A stretch of 64,000 nt of DNA from Mesotoga sp. BH458_6_3_2_1 (GTDB taxonomy: Bacteria; Thermotogota; Thermotogae; Petrotogales; Kosmotogaceae), in contig NZ_JFHL01000018.1 of assembly GCF_003664995.1 (NCBI RefSeq), forward strand, positions 62,001-126,000, given 5' to 3'. Position numbers and translations under genes: made by a program. This document shows positions 34,201 to 43,117 of the stretch, piece after piece. The notes under the pieces were generated by a model. That model searched no databases. It saw only the letters and a list, made by a program, of their open reading frames with translations, and was not told the origin of the DNA. Each line of letters starts with the position of its first letter. The first letter of the stretch is position 1.

Positions 34201-35589
34201 ATGGAAATTAGACTTACGAACACAATGTCCCGAAGAAAGGAAGTCTTCAAGCCACTAAGAGAATGCGAGGTGGGGTTATATACTTGTGGACTCACAGTTT
34301 ATAACTTCGCTCACATTGGCAACCTGAGGGCGTACGTCTTTGCCGACACCCTCAAGAGAATGTTTCTCTTCAATGGGTACAAGGTCAATCATGTCATGAA
34401 TATTACTGATGTGGGCCATTTGACCGGAGATGAGGATGAAGGCGAGGACAAGATGGAAGCTGGTGCAAGGCGCGAGGGGAAAACCGTATGGGAGATAGTT
34501 GACTTCTATACCAAGGCTTTCTTCAATGATCTCGAGAGACTGCGGATCATCTTCCCAACTGTTACCTGCAGAGCAACCGAGCACGTAGACGATATGATAG
34601 ACATGATACGCAAGATAGAATCCAACGGATACACATATATTGCTGGTGGGAACGTATATTTCGATACTTCGAAACTGTCGGACTATGGCAAGCTGGCAAG
34701 GCTTAAGCTTGATGAGGACAAGATGCGTTCAAGAGTGGAAAGCGATCCCTATAAGAGAAACCCCTTTGATTTCGTCCTGTGGTTTACTAGATACAAGTAC
34801 GATAGCCACGCAATGCAGTGGGACTCTCCGTGGGGTAAAGGTTTCCCAGGTTGGCATATCGAGTGTTCTGCGATGTCTTCAAAGTACCTTGGTGAAAGGT
34901 TCGATATCCACACGGGTGGGATAGATCATATTCCAATTCATCACACAAACGAGATTGCCCAGAGCGAGGCCGCTTTCGGTCATGAATGGGTTAATTACTG
35001 GCTCCATTCGGAATTCCTTGTTATTGGTGAGGGAGAGAAGATGTCTAAGTCCTTGGGTAACTTCATTACTTTGCAGACGCTGATCGACAAGGGTTACCAT
35101 CCTGCAGAGTATCGATACTACCTTCTGGGAGCTCACTACAAGAAGCAGTTGGCTTTCACGCTTGAGGCTCTTGATGGAGCGAAAAGCGCCATGAAGAAGC
35201 TTGTCACTAGGATAGGAGAATTGAAAGAATCAGAAGCACCTTTTAGTGAACCCAATTCAGTGCTCTTGAACGAATTTCATGAAGCAATAAACGACGATCT
35301 GAATACACCTAGGGCACTCGCTGTGTTGTGGAAGGTTGTTGACAGCGACGATCTCCGCCCTGGCGAAAAACTCTCTTTGATCGGCGAATTCGACAGAGTC
35401 CTTGCGCTAGGTCTTTCCGAAATCGAAACTGAAGTAATCCCCGAAGAAGTAGAAGAGCTTGCAAATCAGAGGGACCAGGCTCGAAGAAACAAGGACTGGA
35501 AGAAGGCAGATGAACTGAGGGGCATGATTTCCGAAAAGGGGTATGAAGTTCTAGATGAACGAGACGGATACAAGATAAGGAAAAAGTGA
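34201..35589 (+). CDS. cysS: Cysteinyl-tRNA synthetase
   Basis: 462 residues. CGLTVYNFAHIGNLRAYVFADTLKR contains the zinc-ligand Cys and HIGN motif, WHIECSAMSSKYLG and GGIDHIPIHHTNEIAQSEA are CysRS-specific, and GEGEKMSKSLGNF is the KMSKS loop. It charges tRNA-Cys. It follows purA by 31 bases with GGAAGGAGGGAAGG in between and is probably in the same operon. Confidence 0.97.
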   Translation: MEIRLTNTMSRRKEVFKPLRECEVGLYTCGLTVYNFAHIGNLRAYVFADTLKRMFLFNGYKVNHVMNITDVGHLTGDEDEGEDKMEAGARREGKTVWEIVDFYTKAFFNDLERLRIIFPTVTCRATEHVDDMIDMIRKIESNGYTYIAGGNVYFDTSKLSDYGKLARLKLDEDKMRSRVESDPYKRNPFDFVLWFTRYKYDSHAMQWDSPWGKGFPGWHIECSAMSSKYLGERFDIHTGGIDHIPIHHTNEIAQSEAAFGHEWVNYWLHSEFLVIGEGEKMSKSLGNFITLQTLIDKGYHPAEYRYYLLGAHYKKQLAFTLEALDGAKSAMKKLVTRIGELKESEAPFSEPNSVLLNEFHEAINDDLNTPRALAVLWKVVDSDDLRPGEKLSLIGEFDRVLALGLSEIETEVIPEEVEELANQRDQARRNKDWKKADELRGMISEKGYEVLDERDGYKIRKK

Positions 35590-35979
35590 ATCGCGGTGGA
35601 TACCGCTAAATGAAGAGTTTTGAGCAAATTCAACATTTCTTGATGTCACGATTGCAGTTGAATTTCGGCTTAAGATCTTTATTCAATCAGAGTCTTTTGG
35701 CTTGTGCAGAGAGATCATTCTTTCATGTTCTTTTTCTTAATGGCTCTCGCTTCAGACAGTAATTTGTCCATCCATTCCGTTTCGAAAAGAGCAATACTTC
35801 AGTTTATGAGCTCAAAACCAGGAGGCAAATAACAAAGGACCCCTGTTGATTGCCTTTCTACAGCTTTGATCCGTCATTCTTGCGAGTATTTAACTGATAC
35901 TTTATATCGGCTTAACTGAGAAGGGCTTCAATCCTGTTAGAATATTTGTGAAAGATATAACAAATTAGGAGGTAAGTAT
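35590..35979. other. Intergenic region after cysS
   Basis: About 390 bases without a convincing gene. A small stem GCGGT-GGAT-ACCGC (35593-35606) follows the cysS stop but lacks a T-run. On the minus strand a short open frame around 35735-35800 encodes EWMDKLLSEARAIKKKNMKE before a TGA; it has coding-like composition but no ribosome binding site and is cut by an upstream stop, so it may be the decayed end of a lost gene. The promoter of the OsmC gene must lie near 35900-35945; no clear box was found. Confidence 0.45.
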
Positions 35980-36429
35980 ATGCCAGATGCGAATTTCAGA
36001 GTAAGAGCAGTTTCGGAAAGTCCGGCGAGAGTTGCCGTAAGAGCAAGAAATTTCACTATGATCGTTGATGAGCCACCAAATCTCGGTGGTGACGATAAGG
36101 GTGCGAATCCTGTCGAGTATGTTTTGGCCGCGTTAGCCGGCTGTTTGAACGTAGTCGGACATCTTGTAGCAAAGGAGATGGGCTTCCAGATAGATAAGCT
36201 GGAGATCGAGGTTTATGGTCCGTTGAATCCGGCAAGATTGTTTGGTAAATCGTATGAAGACAGAGCGGGTTACAAGGAGATAACTGCAGAGATGAAAGTC
36301 GACGCAGATGTAGATGAAGAGACACTCAAGAAATGGGTAGAGGCTGTGGAAGATCGTTGCCCAGTCTCTGATAACCTGGGAAATTCTACACCGGTAAGAG
36401 TACTTGCAAAGGAACTTACAAAGGTCTGA
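35980..36429 (+). CDS. OsmC family protein
   Basis: 149 residues, ATG after TAGGAGGTAAGTAT. The two conserved cysteines of OsmC/Ohr proteins are present: one in AALAGCLNVVGHLVAKEMGF and one in WVEAVEDRCPVSDNLGNSTPV. Members reduce organic hydroperoxides using a thiol donor; the sequence resembles the general OsmC-like group more than Ohr. It stands alone with its own terminator. Confidence 0.92.
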   Translation: MPDANFRVRAVSESPARVAVRARNFTMIVDEPPNLGGDDKGANPVEYVLAALAGCLNVVGHLVAKEMGFQIDKLEIEVYGPLNPARLFGKSYEDRAGYKEITAEMKVDADVDEETLKKWVEAVEDRCPVSDNLGNSTPVRVLAKELTKV

Positions 36430-36440
36430 CAAAACTGAGA

Positions 36441-36464
36441 GGGCTCCTTCAGAGGAGCCCTTTT
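36441..36464 (+). terminator. Intrinsic terminator after the OsmC gene
   Basis: GGGCTCCT (36441-36448), loop TCAG, AGGAGCCC (36453-36460), then TTTT. Twelve bases after the stop. The stem also lies just beyond the end of the convergent protease gene and may serve both. Confidence 0.85.
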
Positions 36465-36470
36465 CAGATT

Positions 36471-38108
36471 CTAATAACCGGACGATTCGTTGACTGGAAA
36501 GAACTGGATCGGAGTCTCGAGCTCATTATGCCCGCTGCTGAAAAAAGACAGAGTCTCGGCGTTATCTATTGTCGGGTGCCAGGCAGTAGTTGCACCGGAT
36601 CCTGAAAAGCCGTAATAGCCCAGGAGGTCGCCTTTATCGATCTCTTTATTTCCATTGAAATCTCTCCAGATCCTTATTTTAATGTGGTTTTCGGTGAGTC
36701 CATTTACGTAGAATGAACCGTTTCCCTCAACTTCGGCTTCCTTCAGAACCTGGCCCGAAGTGGAGAGGATTTGAATCAAGAGAGGTCTCCGCTCTTCATT
36801 GAAGTTTAGAGCATCGAATGCCTGAATAAGGCCGTATCCGTAGTACTGATCCCATCCCGGTTCTCCTAGATCAAGGGCCGTTTCCCGAAGGATCTTCCTG
36901 ATAATCTCTTCGCCGGAAGAGTCTCTGCCTGAGTACCCTTGTGCCATCAGGAGAGCTGCAAGCCCCGTTACATGTGGCGCCGCCATGGATGTTCCTTGCA
37001 TATATGAGTATGTGTTTCCTTCGTCTGTCGAGTATCCGGTACTTAGTATCTGAGCGCTGCTTGAGCCACCAGGGGCGACAAGGTCGAGATAAACTCCGTA
37101 ATTCGAGTAGCTTGCCCATCGCATATCATTGTCGACCGCGCCAACTGATATCACTTCATCATATAAAGCCGGATAACGTTGATATGGTTTGTTTCCTGAA
37201 GCTGCAATCATTAGGACTTCATTTTCTTTAGCATATTTTACAGCTGCAGCAACTACGTCAGCATCCCCACCCGCCAGGCTCATGTTAATTATCTTTGCGC
37301 CGTGATCTACTGCGAAGATAATGCTGCTAGCGAGTATTCCTGCCGTGGTTTCCCCAGCTTCGAAAATCTTTATTGGCATGATAGTGCAATGCTCTCCCCA
37401 TGTCATCCCTGAAACCCCCAGAGAATTATTCGTTTTCGCGGCAATCGTACCTGTAACATGGGTTCCATGGGATTTAACGGGATCATAATCTGTAGGGTCA
37501 TCATCATCGTTTATTAGATCGTATCCCGGAAGAAAGATACCTTCCAAATCTGGATGATCCAACCTAGCACCAGAGTCTATTACTGCGACAACGACAGTGG
37601 AAGAACCCTTAGCAATAGTCCAGGCTTGAGGCATCTGGATCATCGGATAGTTCCATTGACCCGAATACAGCGGGTCGTTGGGGACACTCTCCTCGGATTG
37701 AAGAGTGAAAATCCTCTCCGGTTCGATTGACTTGACTCCTTCAATTCCAGACAGAGAAGATGGATCGTTTGTCTTCACAACGGCATAGCCAAAAGAACCG
37801 TCTCTTGAAATGAAATGATCAAGGATCTCTACTCCAGAAACGCCTGAGATTATTCCTGAATCAAACCCTCTATCAAATAGGACAACGAATTGGTTACTAA
37901 TGAAACCCTGCTCGATGTCTTTACTGGAAAACATGGGAAAGTATGCTGCAGTTCTTTGAAAACTACCAAGAACTGAGGTTTCTGGAAAGTAAGGAATGAC
38001 CTGGCCCGAAAGAGAGTAGTAAACCTCGGGTTTAATGCACCCGGTTAGCGAAAAACAAAGAACAATAAAAAGCGCAGTCAAAAGCGCGAAAACTTTTCTA
38101 AGCTGCAT
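36471..38108 (-). CDS. Subtilisin-like (S8) serine protease lipoprotein
   Basis: 545 residues. The signal peptide ends in a lipobox (FSLTGC, Cys24), so the protein is probably a lipid-anchored exported protease. A propeptide-like region covers about 30-150. The catalytic triad is Asp178 (AVIDSGARLDHPDL), His214 (SHGTHVTG) and Ser374 (QGTSMAAPHVTG), with oxyanion Asn in ASGN. Residues about 430-545 form a beta-rich domain with DFNGNKEIDKGDLLGYYGFSG, an EF-hand-like calcium loop. The layout is that of fervidolysin-type proteases of Thermotogota. Start after GGAGGTTCAAG. Confidence 0.94.
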   Translation of the reverse strand: MQLRKVFALLTALFIVLCFSLTGCIKPEVYYSLSGQVIPYFPETSVLGSFQRTAAYFPMFSSKDIEQGFISNQFVVLFDRGFDSGIISGVSGVEILDHFISRDGSFGYAVVKTNDPSSLSGIEGVKSIEPERIFTLQSEESVPNDPLYSGQWNYPMIQMPQAWTIAKGSSTVVVAVIDSGARLDHPDLEGIFLPGYDLINDDDDPTDYDPVKSHGTHVTGTIAAKTNNSLGVSGMTWGEHCTIMPIKIFEAGETTAGILASSIIFAVDHGAKIINMSLAGGDADVVAAAVKYAKENEVLMIAASGNKPYQRYPALYDEVISVGAVDNDMRWASYSNYGVYLDLVAPGGSSSAQILSTGYSTDEGNTYSYMQGTSMAAPHVTGLAALLMAQGYSGRDSSGEEIIRKILRETALDLGEPGWDQYYGYGLIQAFDALNFNEERRPLLIQILSTSGQVLKEAEVEGNGSFYVNGLTENHIKIRIWRDFNGNKEIDKGDLLGYYGFSGSGATTAWHPTIDNAETLSFFSSGHNELETPIQFFPVNESSGY

Positions 38109-38233
38109 CTTGAACCTCCGGATCTAGATAGAAAGATTGTACCATCATCTCAAGAGTTTTCGCGTTCCCCATTTCTGAAGCGGTGGATTTTTTTGGCAAA
38201 TCGATTCATAAAACGATCACGAATGGAAACACA

Positions 38234-38258
38234 TAAAAAAGCGGCCGCAAGGCCGCTT
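38234..38258 (-). terminator. Intrinsic terminator after mscL
   Basis: Stem AAGCGGCC/GGCCGCTT around loop GCAA (38239-38258), followed on the minus strand by a T-run (38235-38240 on the plus strand is A). It starts 16 bases after the mscL stop. Confidence 0.88.
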
Positions 38259-38273
38259 GTTCTAATTACTATC

Positions 38274-38726
38274 TCAAGTTTTCTTTCCAAGTTCAGATGT
38301 ACAGTTAGGACACCTCACTGCATCGATAGGAATCGATGTGTGACAGAAAGGACAGATCTTGGTCGTCGGTGCTGCCGTTGCCTCCTCCTTCTTCTGTCTC
38401 TCTCTCATCTTGTTGATGAGTTTGACAATCATAAAGATTACGAAGGCAAGAATAATGAAGTTTATGATTGCGTTGATAAAAAGACCGATATTTAAAGTTG
38501 CTGCGCCAGCTTCTTTTGCCTCTGCCAGAGTTGCGTAGCTTTCTCCGGATAGGCTGATGAAGATATTGGCAAAATCAATACCCCCAAGGAACAGGCTTAC
38601 AATGGGCATTATAATATCGTCAACCAGTGACTTCACAATTACCTGGAAAGCGCCACCGATAATGATACCAACTGCCAGATCGATTACGTTACCCCGACTG
38701 ATAAACTTCTTAAACTCCTTCAACAC
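38274..38726 (-). CDS. mscL: Large-conductance mechanosensitive channel with C-terminal zinc ribbon
   Basis: 150 residues from a GTG at 38726 with GAGGGGG eight bases upstream; a GTG at 38735 overlaps that site. Two membrane helices are clear: VIDLAVGIIIGGAFQVIVKSLVDDIIMPIVSLFLGG and NIGLFINAIINFIILAFVIFMIVKLINKM. RGNVIDLAVGIIIGGAF is the MscL signature. After the usual C-terminal helix there is a zinc ribbon, KICPFCHTSIPIDAVRCPNC, with CxxC pairs. The channel opens under membrane tension to release solutes. The ribbon is an uncommon addition to the cytoplasmic tail. Confidence 0.94.
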   Translation of the reverse strand: MLKEFKKFISRGNVIDLAVGIIIGGAFQVIVKSLVDDIIMPIVSLFLGGIDFANIFISLSGESYATLAEAKEAGAATLNIGLFINAIINFIILAFVIFMIVKLINKMRERQKKEEATAAPTTKICPFCHTSIPIDAVRCPNCTSELGKKT

Positions 38727-38905
38727 ACCGCTCACCCCCTCTACTATGACGTTATGAAAAGATTATAATCTTGTTTAATTCCAAAAACAAGTGTCCAAAA
38801 CACTCTTAATAAGCGGTTTGCTTTTGATCCACTCACTAATCGTATTACTGTAGTGAAACTCCGAATTATCTTCGATGAACCTTCGAAAATCCCCAAAATA
38901 CTAAT

Positions 38906-40588
38906 TTAATATGCGACAGCCTGGCCGTCTCTTCTGGGATCTGCTCCTCCAAAGAGTATCCCAATATCCCTGTTGAACAAAACGGCATGAACCCCACCAA
39001 AATAAGGATCATAGTCATCATGAATACTGATTTCATGACCCATTTCAATCAGTTTCTTGTAGGCGTTAATGGATATTCTTCCCTCAATTGACAAAGGTCC
39101 CGTTTCAGTTCGAAATACCCTCGGCGCAAGGATTGCCTGCTGAATTGTCATTCCGTGATCTATTACATTGCTTATCGTCTGAGCAACCGTAGTGATGATT
39201 CTCGTCCCACCCGGTGCGCCTATTGTCATGTATGGTCTACCTTCATGATCAAGAACTAGTGTAGGACTCATGCTACTGAGAGGCCGTTTACCAGGTTCTA
39301 CTGAGTTTGCAGAGCCAGGTGCTTTGACGAAATCGTCCATGTGATTATTTAATAGAATTCCAGTACCCGGAACAACAACGCCTGATCCGAAAAAGGAGTT
39401 TATTGACTTTGTCATTGCCACCATGTTTCCGTCTTTATCCATAACGGATAGATGAGTCGTGCTTCCACTTTCGAATGGCCAGGGATTGCCTGCCTCAACA
39501 TCGTTTAGTAAACTGTGAGGATCAATCCTTTCAGAGAGTGTTTTTGCATATTCTTTGGAGGTCAGGCCTTCAAGAGGCACCTCTACGAAATCCGTATCTG
39601 CCATATACTTCGATCTGTCTGCAAAAACAAGCTTCATGGCTTCCGACCATATGTGAAGGGTTTCGGCAGTATTGTCTCCTAGTGATTTCAAATCAAAATT
39701 CTCAAGAATATTCAGCAACTCAATAACGTGTGTGCCGCCTGAACTAGCAGGCGGAACAGACAGGATGGTGAAGCCGCGGTAAGTACCTTCGACCGGCTTA
39801 CGGACCTTCACTTCATAGTTCGACAGATCATCTAGTGTCATTACTCCACCGCGCTTCTGGACTTCTGCCACTATCTTCTCCGCTATTTCTCCCGAATAGA
39901 TTGCGCTTTCTCCCTTTTCAACGATTAGACGAAGGGTATCGGCTAGATCTTGCAGTATGATTGCCTCTCCAACTTCGTAAGGAATGCCTCCGAACAGGAA
40001 GTATAGGTCGGCGCCATTCTCCATCAAAATGAGTTTCTCGTAGTTGTCGTTGATGATTGAAAAGAGGTTTGCTGTAACGGGGATACCTCTTTCTGCCCAT
40101 TCAATAGCGGGCTGTATTATTTCCGCTCTCGACATAGTCCCGAAGTTCTCGAGAGCGTAAAGAAGTCCCGCTACTTCTCCAGGGACTCCAACCGCTTTTC
40201 CCCCAATGAGGCTTTCGTTGTTTACTGGACGATTACTATTGTCGAGATTGAAGAAAGTGGGGCTTGTTGCCTCAGGAGCAGTTTCCCTGAAATCAATAAC
40301 TACAGCTTCTTCCATCTCTGCAAGCTTGATTATCATGAAGCCTCCCCCGCCGATACCTGAAGCGTTAGGTTCCAGAACACCTAATGCAAAGGCTGTGGCG
40401 ACTGCTGCATCAACAGCGTTACCGCCCAATTCCAGAATTCTGATTCCGACTTCTGAGGCTTCGGGTTTTGCGGCCGCAACAACTCCATTTCTTCCCTCTG
40501 CATCCCTTCCATAAAGGTTAAGAGGGTTCGATGCCAGGACGGTTCCAGCGATTAGTATTGACACAAGAATAAACATGAATTTTCTCAT
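38906..40588 (-). CDS. ggt: Gamma-glutamyltransferase
   Basis: 560 residues with an N-terminal signal peptide (MRKFMFILVSILIAGTVLAS). The autocatalytic cleavage site and nucleophile are Thr377 in ESGSTTHLSVMDKDGN, followed by GILLNNHMDDF and KRPLSSMSPTLVLD, which are typical of the small subunit. VVAAAKPEASEVGIRILELGGNAVDAAVA starts the large subunit. The enzyme hydrolyses or transfers gamma-glutamyl groups of glutathione-like peptides outside the cytoplasm. Start after GGAGGAGAGAAAG. No operon partner. Confidence 0.95.
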   Translation of the reverse strand: MRKFMFILVSILIAGTVLASNPLNLYGRDAEGRNGVVAAAKPEASEVGIRILELGGNAVDAAVATAFALGVLEPNASGIGGGGFMIIKLAEMEEAVVIDFRETAPEATSPTFFNLDNSNRPVNNESLIGGKAVGVPGEVAGLLYALENFGTMSRAEIIQPAIEWAERGIPVTANLFSIINDNYEKLILMENGADLYFLFGGIPYEVGEAIILQDLADTLRLIVEKGESAIYSGEIAEKIVAEVQKRGGVMTLDDLSNYEVKVRKPVEGTYRGFTILSVPPASSGGTHVIELLNILENFDLKSLGDNTAETLHIWSEAMKLVFADRSKYMADTDFVEVPLEGLTSKEYAKTLSERIDPHSLLNDVEAGNPWPFESGSTTHLSVMDKDGNMVAMTKSINSFFGSGVVVPGTGILLNNHMDDFVKAPGSANSVEPGKRPLSSMSPTLVLDHEGRPYMTIGAPGGTRIITTVAQTISNVIDHGMTIQQAILAPRVFRTETGPLSIEGRISINAYKKLIEMGHEISIHDDYDPYFGGVHAVLFNRDIGILFGGADPRRDGQAVAY

Positions 40589-40754
40589 CTTTCTCTCCTC
40601 CTACTCCAAATATGAGATTGCTCTATCAAATCAGTCTAACATTTCTGGCAACTGAAACCTCTTCGATGTGAGACTTTCCGGTCGGCGCTCTGAGTCGAAT
40701 ATTCAGTTTCCAAGAACGAAGGAATTGTCTAGTATAATCTTCATAGGTGATCAT

Positions 40755-41594
40755 ATGCGAGAAATTGTCGATTTCATAAGTAGCACTGTTCTGAAGTGGG
40801 GTTATCGAGGGGCTGTGATAGGTATAAGCGGAGGAATTGACTCTGCGGTGGTAGGTAAGCTAGCCGTCGACGCCCTGGGCAAGAAAAACGTATTTGGCCT
40901 TCTCATGCCCGAGCGCGACTCTTCGAAGGATACCCTGGAGGATTCGAAGCTCGTAACTCGTTTTCTCGGAATAGACTTCAAAGTCAAGAACATAAGTTCA
41001 GTTCTCCGTTCTGTTGGCTGCTATAAACTCCAACCGCCGGCCCTTCTAATACCTCAGTCAGTTAAGGAAAAGTATGTAAGGGATAAGTGGAAACAGCTTT
41101 CTTCAGATCCATTCCTCGATGACTTGGCCGACAGAGGCAATGAAGAATTCAAAAGGGGACTGGCCTTTTATAGAGCCAAGCACAGAGTCAGGATGGTTTC
41201 GTTGTATCTGGAGGCCGAAAAAAGAGGTTACGCTGTACTTGGCACGACAAACAAGACCGAATGGCTTTGCGGACTTTATGTTAAGTGGGGAGACGATTCA
41301 AGTGACATAGAGCCGATAAAACATTTGTTCAAAACTGAGGTAATGGATCTTGCAAGAGACTTAAAAATCCCGGCGAGGATAATCGAAAAACCACCGAGTC
41401 CCGATCTGATTCCGGGAGTCAATGATGAGACTGCCTTTGGACTTCAACTTAACGAGCTAGATGAAGTACTTCGGGAAATCGAAGCCGGCAAAGCCCCAAA
41501 CCCTCACGACAGCAAGGTCATGAGGGTTATGGAAATTCTCCAGGCGGCTGAGTACAGGAAGCTCAGGAATCTTTCAATTATTCAGAAGAAGTGA
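40755..41594 (+). CDS. nadE: NH3-dependent NAD+ synthetase
   Basis: 279 residues from the ATG at 40755 with AGGTGATC upstream; a longer frame to 40668 lacks a site. The PP-loop is SGGIDSAVVGKLAVDAL (residues 25-41), followed by LLMPERDSSKDTLEDSKLV and VLGTTNKTEWLCGLYVKWGDDSSDIEPIKHLFKTEV. It converts nicotinate adenine dinucleotide to NAD with ATP. There is no glutaminase domain, so ammonia is probably used directly. The gene's end overlaps the convergent gene by 17 bases. Confidence 0.94.
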   Translation: MREIVDFISSTVLKWGYRGAVIGISGGIDSAVVGKLAVDALGKKNVFGLLMPERDSSKDTLEDSKLVTRFLGIDFKVKNISSVLRSVGCYKLQPPALLIPQSVKEKYVRDKWKQLSSDPFLDDLADRGNEEFKRGLAFYRAKHRVRMVSLYLEAEKRGYAVLGTTNKTEWLCGLYVKWGDDSSDIEPIKHLFKTEVMDLARDLKIPARIIEKPPSPDLIPGVNDETAFGLQLNELDEVLREIEAGKAPNPHDSKVMRVMEILQAAEYRKLRNLSIIQKK

Positions 41595-42657
41595 GAGTTT
41601 TGAGCCCATTACTCCATGAAATGCTTATCAGATTAACTGCTACTCTTTCAAGTTGTTGATCAGTAAATTCCGGAAAGTCAGTAAAATCTTGTTTCTTTGC
41701 TTCTCCAGGTCCAACACTAAGTCCATCGAGTTCCTTCTCGGCAACGTAGAGCTCTTTACCCATTGGATCCAATAGTCTGAAAGAGATGTGCACTGCTTTA
41801 ACTGTCCCAAGATCTGAATTGTTCTTGACTCTTAGAACAACGCCCTTCTTCTTGCTGAAAGTTCCAATCTTTTCTATACTTGACTGGATAACTACTTCGC
41901 GATGGAGGGAGTTCGTTGTTTTTCTGTCCCCCGCAAGGTAAAGGTCCGCACTCTCTGGAATACTGTCTTCCAGATCGAGATCGGACACAGGCATTTCTTC
42001 TCCAAGCGGTTCTGGGAGCGATTCATTCTTAGTTTCAAAGCTCTCTAGAGACTTGTACAGCTGATAAAGATCCCACAAGTTATCGTTGAAGACTCTGTGT
42101 TGTTTCAGTTCTCCAACGATTATCTCGGTGCTAAAGGAATCCAAATCTATCTTCGAATTTTCTTTGCGAATCTTCACGCCATCCTGGCCAAAGTGGACTC
42201 CAGAGAGAACAAACCATTCATCTGGCAACGGAAAGACAAATCTTCCAACGTGCTCTTCCTTCGAAGAGAACTCTATTGTATTAACGATTATCGGAACGAC
42301 GTAATCGGTTTCTCTTTTTGCAGGAATCTTTGATGCTTCTCCATCTGAGACCACTCTCATAGTCTTTCCAAGAGTTCTCGATTCGAAGGCCCAAAGGGAA
42401 ATTGAATCCTCATAGAACTTGTCATCCACAACTTTTACCCCTTGAAGCTTAACAGAGCTAAGATCGAGTTTGCTTTTGGTTAGAGAAAACTTGGACGATT
42501 CCATCTTCACTTCGACTACAGCCATGAGCCGGTCCTTGTATTTCGCAAAAACTGGATCGGAAGGAAAAGTGAACGTTATCCCTTCGTGCTTTGATTCTTC
42601 GATGAAGACTGATCCTGAATCGCTTATAAGAAATGCCGAGTATCCCATCATCTTCAT
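41578..42657 (-). CDS. Conserved-looking protein of unknown function
   Basis: 359 residues from the ATG at 42657, whose GGGGG ribosome binding site has an 8-base spacing (an ATG 6 bases upstream is too close to it). No signal peptide or membrane helix. The N-terminal part alternates strands (SAFLISDSGSVFIEESKHEGITFTFP, VVEVKMESSKFSLTKSKLDL), a middle acidic linker (NESLPEPLGEEMPVSDLDLEDSIPESADLY) follows, and the C-terminal part is again beta-rich with a DUF-like Ig fold (KKKGVVLRVKNNSDLGTVKAVHISFRLLDPMGKELY). Family not recognised; a two-lobed beta protein with an acidic linker is all that can be said. Confidence 0.8.
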   Translation of the reverse strand: MKMMGYSAFLISDSGSVFIEESKHEGITFTFPSDPVFAKYKDRLMAVVEVKMESSKFSLTKSKLDLSSVKLQGVKVVDDKFYEDSISLWAFESRTLGKTMRVVSDGEASKIPAKRETDYVVPIIVNTIEFSSKEEHVGRFVFPLPDEWFVLSGVHFGQDGVKIRKENSKIDLDSFSTEIIVGELKQHRVFNDNLWDLYQLYKSLESFETKNESLPEPLGEEMPVSDLDLEDSIPESADLYLAGDRKTTNSLHREVVIQSSIEKIGTFSKKKGVVLRVKNNSDLGTVKAVHISFRLLDPMGKELYVAEKELDGLSVGPGEAKKQDFTDFPEFTDQQLERVAVNLISISWSNGLKTLTSSE

Positions 42658-42679
42658 AATCATTTCCCCCTTTCTTTTT

Positions 42680-42694
42680 GTTATCTCCGATAAC
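42680..42694. promoter_or_regulatory. Palindrome GTTATC-N3-GATAAC in the promoter of the unknown gene
   Basis: Perfect 6-bp arms around TCC, between the TATAAT (42698-42703 minus) and the ribosome binding site. It would sit on the transcription start and could be a repressor operator. Confidence 0.5.
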
Positions 42695-42697
42695 AGC

Positions 42698-42703
42698 ATT
42701 ATA
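42698..42703 (-). promoter_or_regulatory. -10 box of the unknown gene at 41578-42657
   Basis: Perfect TATAAT (GGTATAATGCTG on the minus strand), about 40 bases upstream of the start codon. The -35 is not recognisable. Confidence 0.5.
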
Positions 42704-43046
42704 CCTCATTCCGTAGTCGCGGCTTAAGCGAAGTGGACTGGCAGGCAGATTTCGAGTTCTTTTCAAAAGTTAACTAGATGACCCGGGTTGTTCATTGAGA
42801 GTCATATGTCGGTAGTGAGTAGCCTCGAGATAGTTGCTATGGTTTTCTACTCAAACGGGTGAATTCTTTGTCGCTATTGAGATGGAGAATCTTATAGGAA
42901 TCTGGAATTCTGCAAATTGAGAAAAGAGGCCCAGTGCCTCCTAGCATGAATGGGTTGATCCTGTCTTTCCAGAAGAGTTTGTTTACAAGCTATTTGGAGG
43001 GAAGTACTTGTTGCGCAGTTCTGAAAATCAGTGGCTGCCAGAAAGA
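42704..43046. other. Intergenic region without recognised features
   Basis: About 340 bases between the promoter of the unknown gene and the hairpin after the metallopeptidase-like gene. An open frame on the plus strand here (42934-43227) has no site, crosses the hairpin and runs antisense into a real gene, so it was not accepted. Confidence 0.5.
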
Positions 43047-43068
43047 GAAAGGGGAAGATTCCCCTTTC
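43047..43068 (-). terminator. Stem-loop after the metallopeptidase-like gene
   Basis: Perfect 10-bp arms GAAAGGGGAA and TTCCCCTTTC with a 2-base GA loop, followed on the minus strand by TCTTTCTGG. It lies about 50 bases after the stop codon and may act as a terminator despite the short pyrimidine tract. Confidence 0.6.
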
Positions 43069-43117
43069 TTATCTGCTCCCTTTAAGCAGTTTTTGGCTGA
43101 TTTATGGAAATCTCTCT

